From NCBI GenBank assembly GCA_937927195.1, contig CALBCY010000280.1:1-35720 (forward strand): a stretch of DNA of 35,720 nucleotides, in the 5' to 3' direction. The notes below the pieces were generated by a model. It worked only from the letters and a program-made list of their open reading frames with translations, did no database searches and was not told where the DNA came from. This DNA comes from an uncultured Chitinophagales bacterium. Its GTDB lineage: Bacteria; Bacteroidota; Bacteroidia; Chitinophagales; UBA2359. Below are positions 14,001-26,000 of the stretch, piece after piece; position 1 is the first letter of the stretch, and the number at the start of each line of letters is the position of its first letter. The translations under genes were made by a program, and so were the position numbers.

Positions 14001-17000
14001 TTGATGTTCCTTTTGAATCTTTCTGCCCTGGTGATGTCAAGGCATCAACTACCATGCAAGTAAATGATTGTGACGGAACCATGTGCACTACTATAAAGTT
14101 GGATGACGATTTACCTCCCAATTGGTATACAACTGAATACCGACCAATTATTCAAATCAATGACGTAGATATCCCTATGTTGAATCCTTCAATTTATTGT
14201 GGCAATCCTAGAGGTATAGATTGTCTGGGTACTGAATATGATCTAGAATTAAAAAGTAACTATCAAACTACTTGTGAGTTTATTTCTGGGGTTGAATATT
14301 GTGCAGTAGATTCCAATTTTACACAAGGATACAACGTTTTTAATCCTAACGAAGGTGGAATGCCTTTATTGGGTGTTGGTCTCAGTGGCAAGGATAGCTT
14401 GCAAATCAAATACGACTTGTGCATGCTGTGTCCTGAGAATATTCAGAATATTTCTGATTTTGAGTTGAAATATGATTGGTCTTACAAATGCAATTGGGCA
14501 CCTCAATTCTGTGGTCCAGATGGAACAACCGCATTCGTTTGTTCGGCAAGACAAGCCAGTGCAAGGACAGATTGTTCAGTCTGTGATTCTATTGTTCTTG
14601 CTGCTTACGACGCCTATAACTTCCCTCTGGAAACCCCTGGAGAGCCAACTGCGGCTGAGGGAATTGAACTGAGTCAGGTAATAAGTGATTCAGGAGTTAA
14701 TCCTAACTGTGTACTTTCTTACTATTCTTTTGTCGAAGAAATTATAGATACATTAATGAATAAGAAAGACAATGTCTCTTTTGACCTATTGTTCGAAGAC
14801 TCAAGTGTCGGTTTCCCTCCTTTACTTCCAAGCCTCGGAACAACATTATTAGCTTCTGGAAATGTAGGTACTGATGGAACGACCGAAGCGAATACTTATT
14901 CTGTATGTGCAGGAACTGATACTACTGGAGCAACACATCAAAATGTGACCACCTCGATTGTGGTTCCTTCCTCTGTCGAATTGATAAATGTTGTAGGTGG
15001 AAACACTAATTATACACTCATTAATAGCGATCCATTTTACAATACCTACATGGTAGAAGTAGCAGATATTCCAGCTGGAACTTGTGTTGAACTTGAAATA
15101 GAAACAAGACTACTTTTCTGTCCTGGAGATAGATTACCATCTCCTGAGATTTGTATATCTACCTCTTCTGGTTGTGCACCTAGAGAAGTTCAAGCAGCTT
15201 TATCAGGTGATTCTGGTGGTTGTTCTGATGTAACAATATGTTACAAATATGTAGTAGAAGAATCGGACCTTCAAGCGGAATGGTCCATCGAACCAAGTGA
15301 TAGTTTAATGGAAGATCAAGACATTGGTTTGTGTGATACTTTCACTTTAGCTGTAAGAATCAAAAACGTGAAGCCTTCAATATTAAAGAATATTGACCTA
15401 AATTGGATGATTCCAACTTCCGGTTTGACAGTTATTCCTGGTAGTTGGCAAGCAGCTTATCCTGACGGGCCATCTTTTGCTGGTAATTTCTACAGCATAC
15501 CCGATCCCGTGCCTAATTTGGCATTGACTGGGCCATTAGGAGAAGGAATATTCTATTTAGACGATTTAGATGTAAATTCATACATTGATGAGAATGGTTT
15601 AGAAGGAGTTGGATTCTCTTCTGTTGAATCAGATTCCAACAAATTGGCAATCAAATTTAAGGTGGTAACTTCTTGTGAAGAGTTTACATCTGGAACGCCA
15701 CTTAGATTCCTAACAAACGCCAATAATACTTGTGGTGGAATAGTTACTTCAGGCATTGTGGAAAGCGAGCCAGTAATAATCGAAGGTGCTGATCCTGAAG
15801 ATTATGCACAACTGGTAAACTTTGTAGATCCATTGGATTTCTATTGTGGCGCAGATGAAAATTTAGTGAATATTTCATCTGTAAACATTTCTGAAATTGC
15901 AACTGGAGATAGCCTGGAGCTTTGCGTGACATTACCTGCAGAATTAGCTTATACTGGAACCTTGAATTTTACTGTTCCTGCAGGATTTACTCCTAGCTAT
16001 GAAACAGTAAATATGTTTGGAAATTCAACACAGATCTGCGTTCAAGCTCCTCCGGGAATTGGAATGGGTGAGTTGTTTAATGTCCAAGTGGGTATGACTC
16101 AGGATTTAGCTGTTGATTGTGGTGAAACTTTGCTAGGGGTGGATTTAAAATCTTATCAAGATTCTACTCTTTGTGCTGCTACTGGAGAATACTGTGGTGT
16201 TTTCGTTGATAATTCAGTAAACAACCTTGTTGACATTACAATCAATCCTCCTTTGGAAACTGTTGATCTAATGCTTGTTCAGGTTTGTGATGGAGACCCT
16301 GAGAATGTTACCTATTCTTATGAAGCAACACTTCATAACCCAGGACCAGATTACAATGGAAATGTAACCATCGAATTATTCAGAGACATCAATTTTAATG
16401 GAATTTTAGACCTCGGCTTAGATCCGAATCTTCAGACAGATCCTTATGCTTTGGTTTTGGCAGGCGGCGATACAACCGTTCTTTCCGGAACATTCGTCGT
16501 TGCAGAAGAATTTTCTTGTCCAGTTATTTTAACACAGAATTATGAAACAGAATGCACTTGTGACAATGTGGAAACATTGATCGAAGAAGCAACACCTGAA
16601 TTCTTGGAAGAATTAGGAGACGCAAATTTTGTTTGTAACACTGAAGAATTGTGTTTCCCATACTGCGCAGATTACGAGTTTGAATTGATGCCAATGGGTG
16701 GAGGGACCATTACCACAAATGCAGCAATGGACACCATGTGTGTTACAATCAACCCTGGCTTCGGAATCGATGCTCCGGTTGTGTTAAATGTAACAGGAAC
16801 ATCTGGTGCCTGTACCAATACGTATACGACTGATTTCTATTCTAATGAAGAGTTAGAGTTTGGACCATTTGAAGACATGATAGTTTGTCCCGATATTTGT
16901 ACTCGAATAGATATAAATGCTCCTGCATCTGTTGTTGCAGCTGGGACCATTGTTTGGACTCCGGCAGATTTCTTGGATGATCCAACTTCTTTCGAACCGC

Positions 17001-20000
17001 AAATTTGTAACCCAACCAACTCAACTGTTTATTCTGCTGTAATAGATTTAGGCAATGGTTGCTTGTACGAATTTGAATTCCCAGTTATCTTAGGTGACAA
17101 TGTTGAAATGACTTTAGAACCTGCAGTATTAGCTTGCGCTGAGGATGATCCTTTCCAAGAACCATTTGAAGCACAAGAAGGATTTGATAACTACACTTGG
17201 TATGAAATTTTAGACGATGGTACTGAATTGCCTTTGGCTCAAACAATTACCAATTTATGGGCTCCTCCTGGTGAGGGAACCTATTTTGTAAGAGCGTTCT
17301 TAATGGATTCTCCTTGTCAGGCTCAATCCGCACCTTTCGATCTAGAATTAGAATGTTACGATTTAGCATTGACCAAAACTTTGGCAATGGGACAAGACTC
17401 TTTAGTCTATCCTGATGATACAGTTACCTTTACAATCACTGTATTTAATCAAGGAGACTTTGATGCTCAAAATGTCGAGTTAATCGATTATATCCCAGTC
17501 GGATTTACCCTTCCTGTGCCTGAAGCAAATGGCTGGGTATTGGTAGGAGATGATGCAATTAACACTTATGAAGGAGTTATTGCTGTCGGAGATTCCGCAA
17601 TGGTAGATATACAATTGATCGTTGATCCAACTGCAACAGCAGGGGACAACTTAGTCAATGTTGCGGAAATCGAAAGATTCGAAGATGACATGGGCAACAA
17701 CCCACCAGATGTGGATAGTACTCCTAACGATGATCCAACAGACGATCCTGGTGGAGTAGTCGATACGCCTAGTGATGACAACATAGACAATACAACAGAA
17801 TGTTGTTCTTATGTTTTAACAGTGGGACAAACCGATGCCATTGTTATTTTGAATGGAATGCAAACTCACGACATTACTGCTATATACTTGGACGGTGCTG
17901 TAATAGCACTTCCAAATTATCCATACAATTCATCCTCGTTTACAGGAATGGATCTTTTGGTAGCTGACCTAGCTGCTTTAGGTATAGATGCAAGTTATGA
18001 ATACATCTACGAACCTGGTTTCTTTGAAGGTATTCTTGAAATTACAATCACCGATCCAGGTGGAAGCATTACCGGAATTGATGTCTTTGGAGTCGGCTCT
18101 AGTATAGCTGAAGATCCTTGTTGTGAAATGGGCGATGAAGATGACCACGATCCTGAAAATGTAATGGTTCAATGTGAAATGCTTGCAGGTGTGGTCTTTA
18201 ACGATACCAACAACGATGGTTGCCAGGCGGACGCTGCTGACGGCGTTCCAGGCGTAACAGTAGAATTACTTGTTTGCAATGCTGATGGAACGACTACTTC
18301 TTTAGGTTCAACCCTTACAGATTCGACAGGTGCTTACGCTTTTGGTGCTGATATTGGACCAGATAGTCTTTGCTTAAGTGGCAATAAGACTTACCAAACT
18401 GCAATCAGTGATATCCCTGCTGGCTTTGCAAATAGCACAGGAGAAGGAACAGGATGTGATGGAGACAACGACGATTCACCAAACAATGATGGAATGTCTG
18501 ATTGTTACAATCCACAAGACGACGATGCAGATGATGCGGATGGCGATGAAAACATTGATTTTGGAATATTTGAATGCCAATCAGTTGCTGGTGTAGTCTT
18601 TATGGACAACAACAATGATGGCTGTCAGGCAGATCCTGGCGATGGTGTTCCAAACGTTACAGTTGAGTTGCTAGCTTGTAATGACGACGGGACAACAACT
18701 TCAGTCGGATCTACTATAACAGGAGCCGACGGTTCTTATGAATTCGGTCCAATGGTCGGACCTGACAGTTTGTGTCTTGATCCTGCTATGACTTATCAAA
18801 CTCAAATTTCTGATTTGCCTGCTGGAGTTTCAAACTCTACTGGAGAAGGAATTGGATGTGATGGTGACAACGACGATTCACCAAACAATGATGGTGTTTC
18901 TGATTGCTACAACCCGACAGACGACGATGCCGATGATATGGATGGAGATGAAAACATAGATTTCGGTCTTGTTCCATGTCAATCTGTAGCAGGAATCGTA
19001 TTTATTGATTCGGATAATGATGGTTGCCAAGACAATTTAGTAGACAATGCCCCAGGCATTACAATTGAATTATTGGTTTGTAATGCTGATGGAACAACAA
19101 GTAGTTTAGGTACGACTGTTACTGATGAAATGGGACAATACTCTTTTGGTCCAGAATCAGGTCCAGATAGTCTTTGTCTTGATCCAGCTATGACTTACCA
19201 AACTCAAATTTCAGGTCTGCCTTCAACTTACTCAAACAGTACAGGTGAAGGTGTAGATTGCTTTGGTGGAGCTGATGACTCACCAAACAATGATGGCATT
19301 TCAGAATGTTATAACCCGACTGATGATGATCCGACGGATGGAGATACTGACGAACACATAGACTTCGGTATTGTTCCTGAAATATGTGAAACAGTCGCAG
19401 GAGTTGTATTCCTTGATTACGATGATGATGGTTGTCAAGCTGATGCTGCCGATGCAGTGCCAGGAGTGACAGTAGAACTATCTGTTTGTAATGACGACGG
19501 AACAACAACTGTTTTAGGTTCAACGCTAACAGATTCTACTGGTGCTTATGCTTTCGGTCCTGAAATTGGTCCTGACAATCTTTGCTTGGATCCTGAAATG
19601 ACTTACCAAACATCAATAAGCAATTTACCTGCTGGTTTGGATTTCAGTACAGGAGCAGGTGCTGGCTGTGATGGTGATGATGACGATTCACCAAACAATG
19701 ATGGTATTTCTGAATGCTACAACCCAACAGATAACGATACTGACGATGGAGATGAGGATGAACACATAGACTTTGGCTTGAACCAATGTGAAACTGTTGC
19801 GGGTATGGTTTTTGAAGATCCGGACGACGATGGTTGTCAAGACAATGCTGGAGACGGAGTTCCTGGAATTACAGTAGAACTATTGGTTTGTAATGCAGAC
19901 GGATCAACAACCAGTCTTGGAACAACCATGACTGATGCTGACGGTATGTACTCTTTCGGTCCTGAATCAGGCCCAGATAGCTTATGCCTTGATCCAACAA

Positions 20001-23000
20001 TGACTTATCAAACACAAATTTCCAATTTGCCGGCTGATTATGCAAATAGCACAGGAGCTGCAGTTGGATGTTTTGCTGCGGCAGATGATTCTCCTAACAA
20101 TGATGGAGTTTCAGATTGTTACGATCCAGAAAATGACGATCCAGATGATGCTGACGAAGACGAACACATTGATTTCGGAATCGTTCCTGTTGTTTGTGAA
20201 ACAGTAGCAGGAGTTGTTTTTGTAGATACAAACAACGACGGTTGCCAGGCAGATGCTGCTGATGGAATTGAAGGGGTTATGCTAGAATTGTTAGTTTGTA
20301 ATGACGATGGTTCTACAACTTCTATTGCTAGCACGATGACAAGTGCTGATGGATCCTATGAATTTGGTCCTACTCCAGAAGGTGGAGATGTTTGTTTGTC
20401 GTCTGATTCAACTTATCAGGTACAAATTGCCGATGCTCCAGCAGGCTATTTCAATAGCACTGGAGAAGGAATAGGATGTGATGGCGACAATGATGATGCA
20501 CCTGCGAATGATGGTGTTTCTGATTGCTACAATCCTGCGGATGATGATCCAGACGACGGAGGATCTGATGAGGATATAGACTTTGGATTTGTACCGTGTG
20601 AGTCTATCGCTGGTGTCGTGTTTGAAGATTCAGACAACGACGGATGTCAGGCTGATGCCGCTGATGGTGTTCCAGGAGTAACAATTGAATTGTTAGCATG
20701 TAATGCAGATGGTTCAACGACTTCTTTAGGTACAACTGTAACGGACTCAACAGGTGCTTATGGATTTGGACCAATGTATGGTCCAGACATGTTATGTCTT
20801 GATCCAGCAGCAACCTACCAAACTCAAATAAGTGGTTTGCCAGCCGGTTTCAACAACAGTACTGGCGAAGGTGCAGGCTGTGAAGGAAGCGACGATGATT
20901 CACCAAATAATGATGGCGTTTCTGATTGTTACGATCCTGAGGACGATGATGCAGATGATGGAGATGGCGATGAACACATCGACTTCGGAATCTTCCCATG
21001 TGAATCAGTAGCGGGTACTGTGTTTGTTGATTCAGACAATGATGGATGTCAGGCAGATGCTGCTGACGGAATGGAAGGTATCACTATAGAATTACTAGCA
21101 TGTAATGATGACGGCACAACTACTTCAATAGCTACAACAACTACAGGTGCAGACGGATCATATGTATTCGACGAAAGTGTAGATGGTGGGGAAGTATGTT
21201 TGGATCCAGCAATGACTTATCAAACTGCAATTGCAGGTTTGCCAGCAGGATATGCCAACTCTACAGGAGCAGGCGAAGGCTGTGACGGTAGCAATGACGA
21301 TTCCCCAGCTAATGATGGAGTCTCTGATTGTTACAACCCAACTGATGATGATCCAGATGATGAAGATGGTGATGAACACATCGACTTTGGAATCTACCCT
21401 TGCGAATCTGTAGGTGGTGTTGTATTCGAAGATGCTGATTCTGACGGATGTCAGGCAGATCCTGCGGATGGTGTGCCAGATGTTACAGTTGAATTATTGG
21501 AATGTAATGAGGATGGTACGACTACTGTTATTGGTTCTACAGTAACCGGTGCAGACGGATCATACGAATTTGGCCCAATGGCGGGTCCAGACAATTTATG
21601 TCTAGATCCTATGTCAACTTATCAGGTGCAAATAAGTGATATTCCTGGTGGATATTCTAATACTACTGGCGAAGGAACAGGTTGCGATGGTGACAATGAT
21701 GATTCTCCAAACAATGATGGTGTTTCTGATTGTGTTGATCCAACAGATGATCCTTCTGATGACATCGATTTCGGTTTGACTCCTTGTGAGTCAGTCGCGG
21801 GTATTGTATTTGAAGATCCGGACAACGATGGTTGTATGGACAACATCATGGATGGTGTTCCTGGAATCACTGTTGAATTGTTATCATGTAATGATGATGG
21901 TACGACCACGAGCATAGGAACAACAGTAACTGATGAGCTTGGTAACTATTCATTTGGTCCTGAATCAGGTCCAGATAGCTTATGTTTGGATGCGAATATG
22001 ACTTACCAAACTCAGATTTCTAATCTACCTGCTGGATTCTCAAACAGTACAGGTGCTGGTACAAGTTGCTTCGGTGCAGCAGATGATTCACCTATGAATG
22101 ACGGTGTTTCTGAATGTTACAACCCAGCAGATGATGATCCATCTGATGATGATGGCGATGAACACATAGACTTTGGTATTGTTCCAGAAGAATGTGAAAC
22201 TGTAGGCGGTGTCGTGTTTGAAGATTCGAACAATGATGGCTGTCAAGCAGATCCTGCTGATGGAGTAGAAGGCGTAACTGTTGAATTGTTAGAATGTAAT
22301 GCAGATGGAACCACTTCTTCTGTTGCAACAGTTAGCACTGGAGCAGACGGATCTTATGAATTTGGTCCAACTCCAGAGGGAGGGAATGTTTGCTTGGATT
22401 CAGAGGCTACGTATCAAGTACAAATTTCTGGTGCTCCAGCTGGTTTTGTAAACAGTACAGGTGCTGGAACAGGTTGTGATGGTGACAATGATGATTCTCC
22501 AAACAACGATGGCGTTTCTGACTGTTATGATCCAGAGGACGATGATTTAGATGATGGCGATGAAGACGAACACATAGACTTTGGCTTGACGCCTTGTGAA
22601 TCTGTTGCAGGTGTTGTCTTCATGGATTCTGACAACGATGGTTGTCAGGCGGATCCTGCTGATGGTGTTCCTGGTGTTACAGTCGAATTATTGGCTTGTA
22701 ATCCTGATGGGACTACGACTTCATTGGGATCAACAACAACAGGAGCTGATGGAACATATGAATTTGGCCCAATGGCTGGTCCTGACAGTTTATGTCTCGA
22801 TCCATCTATGACCTATCAGGTACAAATAAGTGATGTTCCTGCTGGATTAGGATTCTCAAATGGTGAAGGAATTGGTTGCGATGGCGATAATGATGATTCA
22901 CCAGATAATAATGGTGTATCGGATTGTTACAACCCATCTGACGACGACGCAGAGGATGCTGATGAAGATGAACACATTGACTTTGGCTTGACTCCATGTG

Positions 23001-26000
23001 AGTCTGTGGCAGGAGTGGTGTTTGAAGACTCTGACAACGATGGTTGTCAAGACAACTTTGCTGATGGAGTTGCAGGAGTTACAGTTGAACTATTGGTTTG
23101 TAATGATGATGGAACGACAAGCAGTGTTGGAACAACAGTAACGGATGAAATTGGTAATTATGCCTTTGGTCCACTGGCTGGTCCAGATAACTTATGCCTT
23201 GATCCATCATTAACTTATCAGGTTGAAATTTCAAACATACCTGCTGGTTATTCAAATAGCACAGGTGAAGGTGAAGGTTGTTTGGGCGGAGCAGATGATT
23301 CACCAGCTAATGATGGTGTATCTGAATGTTACAACCCAAGTGACGATGATCCAAATGACGGCGATGATGATGAACACATTGACTTCGGTATTGTTCCGGA
23401 TGTAGATTGTGAGTCAATTTCTGGAACAGTATTCATTGATGTTGACAATGATGGTTGTCCAGATGATTCACCTGCAGGTGTAGAAGGCGTAAATATAGAT
23501 TTGTTAGAATGTAATGCGGATGGAACAACGACCCCAATAGCTAGTACAACAACTGGCCTAGATGGATCATACGAATTTGGTCCAAGTCTAACAGGAGGTA
23601 ACTTATGTCTTGATCCAGATGCAACTTATCAAGTTGAAATTTCAGGAATGCCTGCTGGCTATAGCAACAGCACCGGAGACGGAGCAACTTGTGATGGCAG
23701 CGCGGATGATTCACCAGCAAACGACGGTGTTTCAGAATGTGTAGATCCTGAAGATGATGATGCAGATGACGGAGATGATGACGAACATGTTGATTTCGGA
23801 TTGGTTCCATGTGAATCGATTGCAGGTGTTGTATTTGAAGATGCAGATAATGACGGCTGTCAGGCAGATCCTGCTGACGGTTTACCAGGAGTAACGGTAG
23901 AATTGTTTGCATGCAACGACGATGGAACGACGACAAGCATGGGGACAACCGTAACTGGTGCAGACGGGTCATACGAATTTGGCCCAATGGCTGGACCAGA
24001 CAACTTATGCTTGGATCCAAATATGACTTACCAAACTCAGATCAGCGGACTGCCTGGAGGATATACAAATTCTACTGGAGCAGGTGCAAGTTGTGATGGC
24101 GACGATGATGATTCCCCTATGAATGATGGTGTTTCTGAATGTTACAACCCATCTGATGATGACGATGAGGATGGTGATGCAGATGAGCACATTGATTTTG
24201 GAGTCGTTCCTTCCGATTGTGAATCTCTTGGAGGTACCGTATTCATCGACTCTAATAATGACGGTTGTCAGGGAGAAGGTGATGCAGGTTTAGCTGGAGT
24301 AACAGTTGAATTGATATCATGCGATGCGAGTGGTGCTGGAATTCCAGTAGCTTCTGCCATTACAGGTGAGGATGGAAGTTATGTATTCCTTGGCGAAGGT
24401 CTAGAAGGCGAATGTCTTCTATTCCCAGGAGATACTTATCAGGTACAAATCGCAGGATTGCCGGCTGGATATTCTAACAGTACCGGAGAGGGTACAGGAT
24501 GTGATGGCGACAACGATGATTCACCAGCAAACGATGGTGTTTCTGATTGTTACAATCCAGAAGACGATGATACAGATGATACAGATGAAGATGAACACAT
24601 CGACTTTGGAGTTGTTCCAACAACTTGTGATGCAGATGCACCAACAGTTGTGATTGATGGATCAGTTTGCCCTGACGGTGGTTTTGGAGCTCCGTATACT
24701 GTAAGTACTATGGATGATGGAAGCACGAATGCTGGTGAAATTACAGAGTACATTGTACTCGATGATCCTGCTGGAACAGCAACTGGAACTCCTGATGGAA
24801 TAATTTCTATCGGCACAATGGCTGAGGCTCAATCAGCTTTAGATGGAATAGTTGATGAACAAACTATTTGCATAACAGCTATTACGCATGTTCAATCAGA
24901 ATTGGATGCTGTCATTTTAGTATTAGAAGAGGCAGTTGCTGGCTTTAGCATTAGTCTGAATTTACCAGCTTCTGGTAATACATTAGCGGATGTTTATGCT
25001 GCCGTTCAAGGTTTAGCTCAAGGTGCAACATTGGACTTGGCAACAATTGAAGCAATATTGGCCTTTGGAGAAGGAGGAGTGATAGACTTAGGAACCGTAG
25101 TAGGACTTCCTGCAGGACTAGTGACTGCTGACTTACCTCCATTCTGTTACAATGTTGATCCTGCAGAATGCATAACAGGTGCTACTTGTAGTGATTGCGA
25201 ATCAATCGCAGGAATGGTCTTTGTAGATGACAACAACGATGGTTGTCCAAATGATCTATTCTCTGGTATTGGAGGAGTTGATGTTGCTTTGATGGAATGT
25301 AATGCAGATGGAACAACAACCCCTGTTGGCTCAACTGTTACAGCAGATGATGGAACATACGAATTCGGTCCAACCGATAACGGTGGTAACTTATGCTTAG
25401 ATCCAGATGCAACTTATCAGGTTGAAATTTCAGGCTTACTAGCTGGTTACAGCAACAGCACTGGAGACGGTGCAGCTTGTGAGGGTAGCGAAGATGATTC
25501 ACCTGCAAATAATGGAGTTTCTGAATGTGTAGATCCAGAAGATGATGATGCAAATGATGGAGACGATGACGAGCATGTAGACTTCGGAATTACTCCAGAA
25601 CCAGACTGTGAGTCAATCGCAGGTACGGTGTTTGTTGACGCAGACAACGATGGTTGTCCAGATGATATGAATGCTGGAATGGAAGGAGTAGCGGTAGCAT
25701 TGATGGAATGTAATCTTGATGGTACAACTACACCAATCGGAACTACAACCACAGGTGCAGATGGAACATACGAATTCGGTCCAACCGATGACGGAGGCAA
25801 CTTATGCTTAGATCCAGATGCAACTTATCAGGTTGAAATTTCAGGCTTACCAGCCGGTTACAGCAACAGCACTGGAGACGGCGCTTCATGTGATGGCAGC
25901 GCAGACGATTCACCAGCAAATGATGGTGTCTCAGCATGTGTTGATCCAGAAGATGACGACGCAGATGACGGCGACGATGACGAGCATGTAGATTTCGGAA

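Noticed and set aside
23541-24020. Long antisense open frame (159 codons, minus strand) and many similar 60-140-codon frames over the repeats
   Set aside because: They recur with the same register in each repeat because the Asp/Thr/Gly-rich sense codons avoid antisense stops. Their predicted proteins are low-complexity His/Leu/Arg or Ser-rich and have no domain or start context.
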